64,000 nucleotides of DNA from Streptomyces griseus subsp. griseus (GTDB lineage: Bacteria; Actinomycetota; Actinomycetes; Streptomycetales; Streptomycetaceae): assembly GCF_000720255.1 (NCBI RefSeq), contig NZ_JOJE01000056.1, positions 1 to 64,000 of the forward strand. Reading direction: 5' to 3'. The notes beneath the pieces were generated by a model. The model saw only the letters and a program-made list of their open reading frames with translations, did no database searches and was not told the DNA's origin. Both the position numbers and the translations under genes were made by a program. Of this stretch, positions 1-8,616 are shown piece after piece (the first letter of the stretch is position 1; each line of letters starts with the position of its first letter).

Positions 1-79
1 GGACGGGGGCGGGCCGGGGACGGGGGCGGGCCGGGGACGGGGGCGGGCCGGGGACGGGGGCGGGCCGGGGACGGGGGCG
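1..79. repeat. 17-bp GC-rich tandem repeat
   Basis: The first 79 bases are 4.6 perfect copies of a 17-bp unit (GGACGGGGGCGGGCCGG). The array breaks at position 80 and presumably continues upstream of the window. It is noncoding as far as can be seen and lies upstream of the first secreted-protein gene. Confidence 0.9.
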
Positions 80-270
80 TGTGCCACGCCCGGCCGTCCC
101 CCGGTCGCGGGAGCGTCGGCGTTCCCCCGTCCGGCCCGGTCTTCTGACCCGTTCGGGCGACTGCGATCGCGGTGTCGTGCGCCTCTTCCTAGCGTTTCGG
201 TCATCGAGGTGCATTCCGGCGCTCGCGGAAGAAGTCCGCGGCTGCTCCTCGCAGACCCGGAGGATCCACC

Positions 271-795
271 ATGCGCGCGATACCCGTCGCTTCGGCCGCA
301 CTGCTGGGCGTCGGCGCCCTGGCCTCCTGCGCCCCGGGCGCCGTCGCGGGCCACGGCGACCACTACGTCATGTCCGTCGGCTACGACGTCGTGCCCTCGA
401 CCGTCGCTCCGGGCGGACAGGTCACTCTGCTCGTGGACCGCGACACCAGCGGCTGCCGGGGGCGCGTGGTGGTGTCGTCGGACGTCTTCGACGCCGTCAC
501 CGTCGCACCGAGGGCGTCGAGAGCGACGGCCCGGGTCGACCGGGACGCCCTGCCCGGAGCGGTGTACCGGGTGACGTTCACCTGCGGGAGCCTGGGCGCG
601 GTCAAGGACCTGACCATCGCGGGCGGCCGTGCGTCCGGCTCGACTCCGTTCCCCCGGGGCGTGCACGCCGGTGGGGGCGGCAGCAGCGCCGGGCTCGATC
701 TCGGGGACGTGGCGCTGGGAACCGTACTCGTCGCCGGTTCGGTCGGGACCGCGTACCGCTTGTCGCGCCGACGCACGGGCGAGAGGGGCGTCTGA
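271..795 (+). CDS. Secreted, C-terminally membrane-anchored protein of unknown function
   Basis: 174 aa. I do not recognise a named family. The N-terminus is hydrophobic and contains LASC at residues 17-20, which could be a lipobox or simply part of an ordinary signal peptide. The central part is rich in beta-type, Val/Thr-containing sequence with three Cys (two of them in SGC and FTC contexts). A Gly/Ser linker follows, then a hydrophobic helix at about 146-162 and a basic tail (RLSRRR). A well-placed GGAGGA ribosome site precedes the ATG. The layout (signal, beta-rich domain, linker, TM, basic tail) matches the convergent neighbour at 881-1675 and sits two genes from a sortase, but no LPXTG-like motif is present, so membrane retention rather than sortase anchoring is inferred. 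Confidence 0.85.
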   Translation: MRAIPVASAALLGVGALASCAPGAVAGHGDHYVMSVGYDVVPSTVAPGGQVTLLVDRDTSGCRGRVVVSSDVFDAVTVAPRASRATARVDRDALPGAVYRVTFTCGSLGAVKDLTIAGGRASGSTPFPRGVHAGGGGSSAGLDLGDVALGTVLVAGSVGTAYRLSRRRTGERGV

Positions 796-825
796 GAGGC
801 GACCCTTCCATGCCTCGCAGACGCC
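787..825 (+). terminator. Stem-loop terminator overlapping a stop codon
   Basis: GGCGTCTG then GAGGC (787-800) pairs with GCCTC then CAGACGCC (812-825), with one unpaired base on each side and an 11-nt loop. It begins inside the last codons of the upstream gene and lies between two convergent genes, so it may act for the plus-strand gene. There is no U-tract, as is usual in Streptomyces. Confidence 0.55.
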
Positions 826-880
826 CTGCAGACCTCCACCCCGGACCCTTGCTCGGATCCGGGGCGGGCGGACGTGCGTC

Positions 881-1675
881 TCAGATCCGCTTCTCGGAGC
901 GGCGGCGCATCCAGAACACGCCACCGCCGATGACGGCCGCGGCCACGAGCCCGCCGCCGATGGCCATGTCGGTCGGTGTCGCGCCGCTGGACGTGCTGCC
1001 GCCGAGACCGCCGCGGACACCGCCGAGGACGGTGAAGGCCGCGTCACGGGTCAGTGGGGCACGCCCGTTGCAGCTGACCGTGATGCTGTAGGGCCCCGGG
1101 TTGGCGTTGTCCCGGATGGTCGCCTTTCCGCTCGCGGTGCCGTTGGTGCCGCCGACCTTGCGCAGGGTCACCGGCGAGGTGAACGCCGGGGAGGTGGCCG
1201 AGCCGCCGTCCGGGCATCCGTCGACCGTCACGGTCAGCTGACCGCCCCGGGCGATCACGCTGGGCATGGCGACGATGTTGCTGACGGTGCCGGTGTTGCT
1301 GTTCCCACCGCCGTGCCCGCCGAAGCCGTTGCCACCCCCGTTGCCACCGTTTCCGCTGCCGTTCCCCCCGTTGCCACCGTTTCCGCTGCCGTTCCCCCCG
1401 TTGCCACCGTTTCCGCTGCCGTTCCCCCCGAAGCCATTGCCGTTCCCGCCGAAGCCGTTGCCTCCCCCGTCACCGCCATTGCCGCCATTGCCGGCGTTGC
1501 CGGCGTTGCCGGCGTTGCCGTTACCGCCGTCGCCGCCGTCGCCGCCGTCGCCGCCGTTGTTGACGTAGGCGTTGGCGCCGCTGTTGTCCATACCGTCCGC
1601 GACGGCCGCCGGGGCGGCCAGGCCGAGGACGCAGACCACGGCGGCCGAGACCGCCAGGGCACGAGGAGTACGCAT
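881..1675 (-). CDS. Gly/Asn-rich repeat surface protein with C-terminal anchor
   Basis: 264 aa from the ATG at 1675, chosen because CGGAGG lies 6 nt upstream. It has a signal peptide ending near AVA (about residue 26). A low-complexity stretch of roughly 90 residues of GGNGSGNGG-type repeats follows. A beta-rich domain comes next (CPDGG near the start, SCNGRAPLTRDAAF near the end), then a TM helix and a basic tail (MRRRSEKRI). The repeat part is encoded by near-identical 30-bp DNA units. The domain after the repeats resembles the beta-rich part of the 271-795 product in length and in ending at a SC/TC motif. No sortase motif is visible. It is likely cell-surface and of unknown function; repeat number may vary between strains. 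Confidence 0.85.
   Translation of the reverse strand: MRTPRALAVSAAVVCVLGLAAPAAVADGMDNSGANAYVNNGGDGGDGGDGGNGNAGNAGNAGNGGNGGDGGGNGFGGNGNGFGGNGSGNGGNGGNGSGNGGNGGNGSGNGGNGGGNGFGGHGGGNSNTGTVSNIVAMPSVIARGGQLTVTVDGCPDGGSATSPAFTSPVTLRKVGGTNGTASGKATIRDNANPGPYSITVSCNGRAPLTRDAAFTVLGGVRGGLGGSTSSGATPTDMAIGGGLVAAAVIGGGVFWMRRRSEKRI
1341..1430. repeat. Three perfect 30-bp coding repeats
   Basis: Three exact head-to-tail 30-bp copies (each starting TTGCCACCGT on the plus strand) inside the Gly/Asn-rich gene, flanked by shorter imperfect copies. The unit is a multiple of three, so gain or loss of copies keeps the reading frame. Confidence 0.95.
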
Positions 1676-2008
1676 GTGAACCTCCGCGGAAGACGCCCCG
1701 GGACCCGTCCCCGGTCGATCGGCGAGAAAGCGCCTCCCGGAAAAACCCTCAGATGCCTTTCCCGGGACCGCATTTCGGGAATGGTCCGTCCCGGTGAGGT
1801 GACACGCCGTGAGAAAACCATGCGATGCGATATCGCCGCAGGTCACGGACCGTCAGAAAAATCCCGGCCGGGTGCGACTCGTATGGCGCACCGGCTGGCA
1901 CCCGGGCCACCCGTTCGCATTCGTCCCGTCGCCGCTCACGCGCGGCGGACTTAGCGTTCTCATATGCGCGATTGACGCGGCGACGGCCGCGTCGAGAGGG
2001 GATGGCGA

Positions 2009-2677
2009 ATGTCTGCGTTCGAGCTGTCCGAAGTGGCCGAAGAGGAGGAGCGGCGGAGGAAGCGCGCCCCGTGGGGCGTGATAGCGCTTGTTCTGCTGAC
2101 CGGTCTGGCGCTCATTCGCAATGGTTCGGGGGAGTTCGACGTCGGGCCGCCGCAGCCCGCGTCGGCGGCCGCCGCGGACAGCCGTACCTCCCAGAGCACG
2201 TTCGCCAACCCGGCGGCGCTGCCGTACGCGGTGCCCGCCCGGGTGCGGATCCCCTCGATCCAGGTGGACGCACCCGTGATGCCGGTCGGCCTGGACGCGG
2301 ACGGCTGGGTCGGCGCGCCGCCCGCGGACGACCCGAACCTGGCCGGCTGGTTCACCGGCGCGGTGTCGCCCGGTGAGAAGGGCACGGCGGTCATCGTCGG
2401 GCATGTCGACAACTTGCGGGGCCCGGCCGTGTTCTACGGACTCGGGGCGCTGAAGAAGGGAAGTCGCGTCGAGGTGGTGCGGGGGGACGGGAAGACCGCG
2501 GTTTTCGAGTTCTACGGCATCGAGGTCTTCGCGAAGAGCAACTTCCCCGGCGACCGCGTCTACGCCTCCAAGGGGACTCCGGAACTCCGGGTCATCACCT
2601 GCGGCGGTGGTTTCTCCAAGCAGAACGGCTACGACGGCAACGTCGTCGCCTTCGCCCGCCTGGTCGAGGTCCGCTGA
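2009..2677 (+). CDS. Class F sortase
   Basis: 222 aa, a typical length for actinobacterial class F sortases. It has a cytoplasmic N-terminus, a TM segment at about 22-36, an Ala-rich linker and a sortase domain from about 75 to the end. The catalytic triad is visible: His132 in VGHVDN, Cys198 in ITCGG and Arg217 in AFARL. Sortases are transpeptidases that cleave a sorting signal and join the protein to the cell wall, acting on the outer face of the membrane. The start at 2009 follows GAGAGGGG. The two nearby TM-anchored surface proteins are candidate partners by context, but neither shows a recognisable sorting motif, so the substrate is unknown. Confidence 0.93.
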   Translation: MSAFELSEVAEEEERRRKRAPWGVIALVLLTGLALIRNGSGEFDVGPPQPASAAAADSRTSQSTFANPAALPYAVPARVRIPSIQVDAPVMPVGLDADGWVGAPPADDPNLAGWFTGAVSPGEKGTAVIVGHVDNLRGPAVFYGLGALKKGSRVEVVRGDGKTAVFEFYGIEVFAKSNFPGDRVYASKGTPELRVITCGGGFSKQNGYDGNVVAFARLVEVR

Positions 2678-2716
2678 GCGTTCCCCGGCCGGGCGGGCGA
2701 GGCCCGTGCCCGTCCG

Positions 2717-3607
2717 CTAGGCGAACTGCCGGCGCGGGACGGTGATGTGGTAGCCGTCGTCCAGCAGTTGTGGCAGATAGGCGCGCAGCGCCCGCACACT
2801 CTGCGAGCGGTCGCCCCCGGCGTCGTGCGAGAGCACCACCACGCCGGGGGCGGCGCCGTGTTCGACCCGGTCGATGATGGTGCGGGTGCCCGGGCTGGTC
2901 CAGTCGAGGGTGTCGACGGTCCAGGCGAGCGGTTCCATACCGAGTTCGGAGCCCAGTTGGAAGGCCGCGCGGTTCCAGGCGCCGTAGGGCGCGCGGAACC
3001 ACTGGGGGCGTTCGCCGTACGCGTCCTCGATGACGTCGCACGTGCTCTCCATCTCGGCGCGGATACGACGGCGGGTGAGGCTGGTCAGCAGGGGGTGCGA
3101 CCAGGTGTGGTTGCCGACCACGTGGCCCTCGTCGGCCATGCGCGCCAGCAGGTCCTTGTTGTCGGCGGCCATCTCCCCGCAGACGAAGAACATCGCGCGG
3201 ACGTCGTACTCGCGCAGCGTGTCCAGGATGCCGGGAGTGTAGCGGGGGTCGGGGCCGTCGTCGAAGGTCAGCACCATGGTGCGGCCGCGTCCGGACAGGC
3301 GCAGCAGCGGCTCGCGCCGTACCCGGGGGTGGAGCGGCGTTCTGTGTGACGAGCCGTATCCGGTCAGGGGCTGGAGACGGTAGGCGGAGGGGCTCTCCGG
3401 GACGCGGCGCACGGGGGCGCCTCCGGCGGGGGCCGTGGCACGTCCGGCGGGAGCGGCGGCGCCCTTGGCGGCGTCCGTGGCGCCCGGGGCGGGGGCCGGT
3501 CCGTCCGCCGTGCCCAGCGCGTACAGCCCGGCCGTACCGGCCGCCCCCACAGCGGCGGCACCGGCGAGCAACGCCCGGCGCCGCGTGAGCAACTGATCCT
3601 TCTTCAT
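2717..3607 (-). CDS. Tat-exported polysaccharide deacetylase (NodB family)
   Basis: 296 aa. The N-terminus has RRR followed by a hydrophobic stretch (residues 9-30), consistent with a Tat signal. A Pro/Ala-rich linker follows, then the NodB domain from about 110. Hallmarks of carbohydrate esterase family 4 are present: TFDDGPD (114-120, metal and base Asp), H167-x3-H171 (metal ligands), RAPYG (205-209) and LSHDAGG (259-265). It should remove N-acetyl groups from chitin oligomers, peptidoglycan or a related glycan outside the cell. It is convergent with the sortase gene, with only about 40 nt between the stop codons. Confidence 0.92.
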   Translation of the reverse strand: MKKDQLLTRRRALLAGAAAVGAAGTAGLYALGTADGPAPAPGATDAAKGAAAPAGRATAPAGGAPVRRVPESPSAYRLQPLTGYGSSHRTPLHPRVRREPLLRLSGRGRTMVLTFDDGPDPRYTPGILDTLREYDVRAMFFVCGEMAADNKDLLARMADEGHVVGNHTWSHPLLTSLTRRRIRAEMESTCDVIEDAYGERPQWFRAPYGAWNRAAFQLGSELGMEPLAWTVDTLDWTSPGTRTIIDRVEHGAAPGVVVLSHDAGGDRSQSVRALRAYLPQLLDDGYHITVPRRQFA

Positions 3608-3699
3608 GTGTCATCAGTCGACCGCCAAAAGCCCGACCCACCCCGGCGACACCGGCACGGCGGCACGTTTCCACCCGCCCGGCTCACCCGGCTTGCGGA

Positions 3700-4184
3700 T
3701 CAGCGGTGGCGCACCAGCGGGAAGGGGAGGGTCTCGCGGGGTCAGACCGGTGGGGAACATGACCAGGCGGTCGATGCCGATACCGAGGCCGCCGGTGGGC
3801 GGCATGCCGGACGCGGACCTGTTCGGGCAGGTCGGAGCCCGCACCGTCGGGCCCGGCCTCGTCCCCTCCGTCGAGGCCGAGCGCCGACAGCGGCGGCAGG
3901 CCTTCGGTGGTCGCAGGGCGCTGCCAGCCCTGCGAGTGCCCCTTTCCCCAGAGTTTGTGCAGCGACGGTACGGAGACGAAGGCCTCGGCGATGGCGGAGG
4001 CGAGGCCGATGCGGGCGAGGGAAGCGGCCTCGCCCTAGCAGGGGAAGCGCGGGTACCACTCGGGGCGGTACTTGGCGTTGGAGCGGTACAGGGCGATCCG
4101 GCGGACGCCCGGTTTCGGGGCGGCTGCGGCCAGTTCGGCGACCATGAACTTGCCCCAGGGCACGAAGGAGAGCAGACCTGCCCG
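3700..4184 (-). pseudogene. Decayed lysX-like gene (DUF2156 end plus LysRS end)
   Basis: The minus strand encodes fragments of a LysX-type protein, a lysylphosphatidylglycerol synthase domain fused to lysyl-tRNA synthetase. From 4184 it reads LLSFVPWG, then SNAKYRPEW and PRFPC, typical of the C-terminal part of DUF2156. A TAG at 4035-4037 replaces what is normally a Tyr codon, and the frame then continues with ASAIAEAF and TTEGLP. Around 3810 the homology jumps in another frame to GMPPTGGLGIGIDRLVM, the class II synthetase motif 3. A third frame supplies ETLPFPLVRHR and the stop at 3700-3702. One nonsense codon, a large internal deletion and at least two frame changes make it non-functional. 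The 5' membrane part is missing. Confidence 0.82.
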
Positions 4185-4270
4185 TCGGTACTGAGGGCAC
4201 CTGCGCGGCCACGCCCGGCGAGAGGTCCCGGCGTCCGGGCGGACCTGCGGCTTCCGATAGCCTCGGAGCC

Positions 4271-4732
4271 GTGACGAACCATCACGCACATCAGTTCGAG
4301 CTGGGGACGGACGGGCCGAAGGTCATCGTGGTCGGCCTGGACGGCTCCGACTCGTCCTTCCGGGCCGCGGCCTACGCGGCGGGGCTGGCCCGGCGGCAGC
4401 GGGCGCTGCTCGCTGTCGTGTACGTGCAGCCGGTGATGGCGGCGGGCGCGGCGATGGGGGCGCCGGTCGCGGGGACGACCGACGCGATCGCCGACGAGCT
4501 CGTGCGGGAGATCCGCGATGCCACCGAGCGGGTGAAGGGGGTGTTCGACGTGCGGTGGGAGTTCCACACCTTCCACGGCGACCCGTACAGCGGCCTGGTG
4601 AAGGCCGCGGACGAACTCAGGGCGGACGCGGTGGTCGTCGGCGCCTCGGAGCAGGCCGGCCACCGCATCGTCGGTTCCGTGGCCGTCCGCCTGGTGAAGG
4701 CGGGCCGCTGGCCGGTGACGGTGGTGCCGTAG
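4271..4732 (+). CDS. Universal stress protein (UspA family)
   Basis: 153 aa, single Usp domain. It begins with a GTG start, and the family's first beta strand VIVVGLDGSDSS is at about residues 18-29. An ADAVVVGAS motif is near 117-125, and the C-terminus ends in PVTVVP. The usual ATP-binding G-x2-G-x9-G-S signature is altered: the segment after VVGAS reads EQAGHRIVGSVAVRLV, which keeps only part of the glycine pattern, so nucleotide binding is uncertain. It is cytoplasmic, and such proteins are generally induced in stress or dormancy. It lies immediately downstream of the lysX remnant's former 5' side. Confidence 0.9.
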   Translation: MTNHHAHQFELGTDGPKVIVVGLDGSDSSFRAAAYAAGLARRQRALLAVVYVQPVMAAGAAMGAPVAGTTDAIADELVREIRDATERVKGVFDVRWEFHTFHGDPYSGLVKAADELRADAVVVGASEQAGHRIVGSVAVRLVKAGRWPVTVVP

Positions 4733-4781
4733 CACTGCCCGGCGGGCGTCACGAGCTCCGCCACCACCGTCACGCGCTGCG

Positions 4782-5936
4782 CTACTCCCCCATCCTCAGC
4801 CCGTCCTTCGCCGCGCCCCTGCTCAGCACCACGTCCCGGATGCGGTCGCGGACGCCCGTCAGTTCGGCGCCCTGGGCGATCGCCTGGTTGATGTCGACGA
4901 CGCGGCCGGCGTCCACGTCGAAGAGCTGAGGGAGGAACTCGGCCTTGGTGACCTCCCACCGTCCGCCCGGCTTCTTCGGCGGGGCGAAGGTGAAGCGGGC
5001 GAGGGTGGACTGGTTGCCGCGCGGGTCCCGGACGCCCTGGTAGTTGAACATTTCACCGGCGATCTGGTCCCCCATCCCGTAGACGACCCAGGTGCCGTTG
5101 ACCTTCTCGTACGCCTGCGGGACGTGGGCGTGGGCGCCGAGGATCAGGTCGACGGCGGGACGGCCGTCGACGCGGGCGGCGGTGAGCCGCTGGGCGAGAG
5201 CCTGCTGCTGGGCGTCGGGTTCGTCCTGCCACTCGGTGCCCCAGTGCACCGACACGACGACCACGTCGGCGCCCGCCTGCCGCGCCGCCCGGGCGTCCGC
5301 GAGGATTGGCTGCTCGTCCATCAGGTTGACCGCCCAGGGCTGCCCCGGCGGGAACGGCATTCCGTTGGTGTCGTACGTGTAGGAGAGGTGGGCGACCTGC
5401 GCCGAGCCCGCGCGCAGGAGCGTGACGGTCCGGGCCTCGGCCTCCGTGCGCGCCGTTCCGGCATGGCGCACGCCCGCGCGGTCCAGCGTGTCCAGGGTGC
5501 GCACGATGCCCGCGGCGCCGTCGTCGAGGGAGTGGTTGGAAGCGGTTGAGCAGCCGTCGTAGCCCGCCGAGGCGAGACCCGCGGCCACCTCGGGCGGCGA
5601 CTTGAAACTGGGATAGCCGGTGTAGTCGCCGTTCGCGCCGTACACGGTCTCCATGTGGCACAGCGCCAGATCGGCGCGGGAGACGATGGGCTGAACCCCG
5701 GCGAGCATCGGCCGGAAGTCGTAGCCCGCGCCCCCCGCGTCGAAGCCGGCCCGGTCGATGATCGAGCTGTGCGGCAGGACGTCGCCGGAGGCGACGAGCG
5801 TGAAGGCGCCGGTGCCGGCGGTCGGCGCGGGCCGTCCGGCCCCGGCGGGCGGTTCGTGGCGGTGGGCCTGGCATGCGGCGGCCGAGGCCAGGAGGGCCGT
5901 CAGGACCAGGGCCACCTGTCGTCTGCGTGCGATCAT
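4782..5936 (-). CDS. CapA-family metallophosphatase-like lipoprotein
   Basis: 384 aa. The N-terminus is a lipoprotein signal (RRR, hydrophobic core, then SAAAC). The rest is a CapA/PgsA-type domain of the calcineurin-like metallophosphatase superfamily. Motifs seen include SGDVLP (metal site I), the SNH triplet (ASNHSLDDG), HWGTEW and GAHAHVPQ. CapA proteins act in poly-gamma-glutamate or capsule handling in Bacillus; in Streptomyces the role is undefined, and no other pgs genes lie nearby. It is predicted to be anchored to the outer face of the membrane and is convergent with the Usp gene. Confidence 0.88.
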   Translation of the reverse strand: MIARRRQVALVLTALLASAAACQAHRHEPPAGAGRPAPTAGTGAFTLVASGDVLPHSSIIDRAGFDAGGAGYDFRPMLAGVQPIVSRADLALCHMETVYGANGDYTGYPSFKSPPEVAAGLASAGYDGCSTASNHSLDDGAAGIVRTLDTLDRAGVRHAGTARTEAEARTVTLLRAGSAQVAHLSYTYDTNGMPFPPGQPWAVNLMDEQPILADARAARQAGADVVVVSVHWGTEWQDEPDAQQQALAQRLTAARVDGRPAVDLILGAHAHVPQAYEKVNGTWVVYGMGDQIAGEMFNYQGVRDPRGNQSTLARFTFAPPKKPGGRWEVTKAEFLPQLFDVDAGRVVDINQAIAQGAELTGVRDRIRDVVLSRGAAKDGLRMGE

Positions 5937-6147
5937 TCCTCACCCCGCTCAGGTCATATTTACGCACGAATAGGTACGATTTTGGCCGCCGCCGCAAACA
6001 GCCTCAGGCCCCCCACTCACCCATCCGGTGTGCGCGAGTGGCGGGATGCGACCGTTCGTCGAACCGTTCGTCGACGCGATCGACCGTCCGCCGCAGACCC
6101 GTGCGCACCCCCTGTCCCCGGCCGCCGCCCTGCGGTCCCATACGCGC

Positions 6148-6702
6148 ATGACGGCCGGAACCACCCTCACGAACGGTACGAACGGGACGACCGCCGAGCA
6201 CGAGCTCGCCGCACTCCAGCGCGAGCACGGCCGACCGCTCTTCGCGCTGCTGCTGAGGCTGTGTGACGGCGACCGGCAACGCGCCGAGGACCTCGTGCAG
6301 GAGACACTGGTGCGAGCCTGGCAGCACCCTGAGGCCCTGCGCGCGGACGCCTTCGACTCCGTACGGCCGTGGCTGCTCACCGTGGGGCGGCGGCTCGCGA
6401 TCGACGCCCGGCGGGCCCGGCAGGCGCGCCCCGCGGAGGTGGGCGACGCGGTGCTCGAGCACGCGCCGGTGTGCGCCGACCACGCCGAACGGTCGGCCGC
6501 CACGCTGGATGTGCGGGAGGCTGTGAAGACTCTCACTCCCGAGCACCGTGACGTCCTGGTGCTCGTGTACTTCCACGGGGCGAGTGTGGCGGAGGCCGCG
6601 GCAACCCTGGGGATTCCGCCCGGTACCGTGAAGTCGCGCGCATACTACGCGCTACGAGCCCTGCGCAGGGTGCTTCCGGGATACGCGGCCGACCTGCGGT
6701 GA
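6148..6702 (+). CDS. ECF-family RNA polymerase sigma factor
   Basis: 184 aa from the ATG at 6148; upstream in-frame sequence is Pro/Arg-rich and not sigma-like. Region 2 spans about residues 20-85 (DRQRAEDLVQETLVRAW is the classic 2.1-2.2 core), and region 4 spans about 122-175 (LTPEHRDVLVL, GIPPGTVKSR). It directs core RNA polymerase to its own promoter set. A hypothetical gene and a membrane-anchored zinc-finger anti-sigma factor follow on the same strand, so the three probably form one signalling unit responding to an envelope or redox cue. Confidence 0.93.
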   Translation: MTAGTTLTNGTNGTTAEHELAALQREHGRPLFALLLRLCDGDRQRAEDLVQETLVRAWQHPEALRADAFDSVRPWLLTVGRRLAIDARRARQARPAEVGDAVLEHAPVCADHAERSAATLDVREAVKTLTPEHRDVLVLVYFHGASVAEAAATLGIPPGTVKSRAYYALRALRRVLPGYAADLR

Positions 6703-6838
6703 AACCAATGGAAGAGTCAAACCTCCGTAAAGCGCCTTGCTGAGAACCCCTGTTGAGTAATCGGCTGTCCTCATCCGTGTTCCGGACCGGGGGCCCGGGT
6801 TCGGGCGACGCGCACGCACCGGAGGAAGGCAGGAAGGG

Positions 6839-7357
6839 ATGCTGCACAGAGGTCATCAGAGCACGGACGGCACCGGCGGCGGAGAACTCACCGTTCCCAT
6901 GGCCTGGTTGTACGCGGAGTACATCGCCGACGAGCTGCTGCGGACGGGCGATCTCATGCCGCCGACGTCCTTCGAGTTCCGCGCCGGACGCGACGCGCTG
7001 GCGCTGACCATCTTCCTCTCCGACACGGACGGCGAGCTGCCCGGCATCCGGGTCGTCACCCAGCTGGAGACCTGGCTGTCGCTGACGGCGTACGACCAGC
7101 CGTGGCAGGACTGGGTACAGGAGCGCATGGCCGGGCTGACGGCCGAGGCGGCCGCCTCCCCGGAGCAGCCCGCGCCCGACCTCGAACTGGCCGCGGCCGC
7201 CTGGCGCTGGCTGGAGGAGACCGAGCTGCTCGCCCCCGACCTGAACGCGGTCCCGGGCGGCGCTCCGGTGGTCGGCGAGGACGAGGGACCGAAGGTGTGG
7301 ACGCCCGCCTGGCAGCTGGGGTTGCCCCTCGGACATCTCGCCATCCATCTGTTCTAG
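6839..7357 (+). CDS. Conserved hypothetical protein between sigma and anti-sigma genes
   Basis: 172 aa, soluble, acidic and not assigned to a family. It is rich in Trp/Leu and ends PLGHLAIHLF. The strong GGAGGAAGG-type ribosome site and its place between the ECF sigma and anti-sigma genes support a real gene. No signal peptide, TM helix, zinc motif or enzyme signature was found. By position it could modulate the sigma/anti-sigma pair, but that is only an inference. Confidence 0.8.
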   Translation: MLHRGHQSTDGTGGGELTVPMAWLYAEYIADELLRTGDLMPPTSFEFRAGRDALALTIFLSDTDGELPGIRVVTQLETWLSLTAYDQPWQDWVQERMAGLTAEAAASPEQPAPDLELAAAAWRWLEETELLAPDLNAVPGGAPVVGEDEGPKVWTPAWQLGLPLGHLAIHLF

Positions 7358-7500
7358 AACCGGACCAATCCGGGGGCCTGATCGCTCCGAATATCTTGGT
7401 CTCGATTGTGTGTACGGCTGAGTGATTCGGGTGCCGGGTGCGTACGGGTGGGAGCAAGGAGTAACAACCCCACCCGCCCCCAACGGCACGAGGATTGCGC

Positions 7501-8157
7501 ATGAGGTCCCAGGAAAGGCATCACGACGCCGGCGCCTACGCGCTCGGCGTGCTGGACGAAGTGGACGCCTTCCGCTTCGAGGACCACCTCATGGAGTGTC
7601 CTCAGTGCGCGGCGCAGGTAACCGAGTTCGGGCCCCCCACACGGCAGTTGATGCTGTACCGGGAGGCGACGCCCCGGGTGGTGCACCCGTTCGCCGGCCC
7701 CGGCCCGCGGCTGCTGGACCGGCTCCTCGGCGAAGTCGCCGCGCGGCACCGGGCGCGCCGCAGGCGCGTGCTGTACGCGGTCGCCGCGTCCGTCGTCGTG
7801 GCGCTGGCCGGACCCGCCCTGGTGATGCTGTCGGCGGGCGGCGACGAGAGGGAGGCCGTGCAGGTCACCGCGACCGACGAGCGGTCGGGTGTGTGGGCGC
7901 AGGTCACGGTGGAGGACGAGGCCTGGGGCAGCAATGTGCGGCTGCAGGTGAAAGACGGCGCGGGCCCTCGCGACTGCCGTCTGATCGTCATCGGCCGGGA
8001 CGGCTCGGAACGGACGGTCACCAACTGGATGGTGCCCCACCACGACGCCCGTCCCACCGAGGTGCAGGGCGGGACCGATCTGCACGCCGACCAAATCCTC
8101 CGCTACGAGATCCGCTCGACGGACGGCGAGCAGCTCGTGACCCTGAAGGCTCCCTGA
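7501..8157 (+). CDS. Zinc-finger (zf-HC2) transmembrane anti-sigma factor
   Basis: 218 aa from the ATG at 7501, preceded by GAGGA. The N-terminal anti-sigma domain carries the H29-x3-C33-x2-C36 zinc motif (EDHLMECPQC). A TM helix follows at about 89-111 and then an extracytoplasmic C-terminal domain of about 105 residues with a beta-rich pattern. Such proteins hold their ECF sigma factor at the membrane and release it on a redox or envelope signal. The partner is almost certainly the sigma factor at 6148-6702. Confidence 0.92.
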   Translation: MRSQERHHDAGAYALGVLDEVDAFRFEDHLMECPQCAAQVTEFGPPTRQLMLYREATPRVVHPFAGPGPRLLDRLLGEVAARHRARRRRVLYAVAASVVVALAGPALVMLSAGGDEREAVQVTATDERSGVWAQVTVEDEAWGSNVRLQVKDGAGPRDCRLIVIGRDGSERTVTNWMVPHHDARPTEVQGGTDLHADQILRYEIRSTDGEQLVTLKAP

Positions 8158-8616
8158 TTTACCAGCTCACAGCCACGGACGGACACTGAAAGTACCGACG
8201 TTGAGCCGCTGATGGCCCGCTCCGCGCCGCCCCTGCGAGCACGACCGAAGGGGCTGAGCCGGTGGAGGAGAACCTGTGGATCCTCCTCTCCGAGGAGGGA
8301 GCGGAACCCGAACGCAGGTCGCCGACGAGACTGTGGTGCACGCGGAGATGACGGTGGAGACGGCGACGGCCCCGCCGGTGTCCCGTGAGCCGCCCCCACC
8401 AGTCGTCCACGACGGCCGGATCACGGATTCGCGGGACGACACCCCCCCAGCAGGCCGGCTCGCCCGAGTCCCGCCGCGCCCTCGCCCTCGCGGGTGCCGC
8501 GCCGGCTCTCGCCGGTGTCCTGGAGGACCGACCTCGGTCGCGCGATGGCGATCCCCTCCCTGATCCTGGGCGTGATCATGGCGGCCCCTACCTGGCGGAC
8601 AGCCCGGACTGGTGAG
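8158..8616. other. Intergenic stretch without a convincing gene
   Basis: About 460 nt between the anti-sigma gene and the convergent glycosylase. A short frame from 8262 (GTG) reads LWILLSEEGAEPER and then stops, and the next frames are Pro/Arg-rich. It could be the stump of a small gene but nothing can be named. No clean terminator hairpin was seen. Confidence 0.4.

Noticed and set aside
839-864. CCCCGGA/TCCGGGG inverted repeat as terminator
   Set aside because: Seven-bp arms with a 12-nt loop are weak; the stem at 787-825 is a better candidate.
1341-1430. Regular 30-bp repeats that could suggest a CRISPR array
   Set aside because: Copies are directly adjacent without spacers and are part of a coding repeat.
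8262-8615. Possible EACC1-like or other small gene in the gap before the glycosylase
   Set aside because: Only a 14-residue piece (LWILLSEEGAEPER) looks familiar before a stop; not enough to call.
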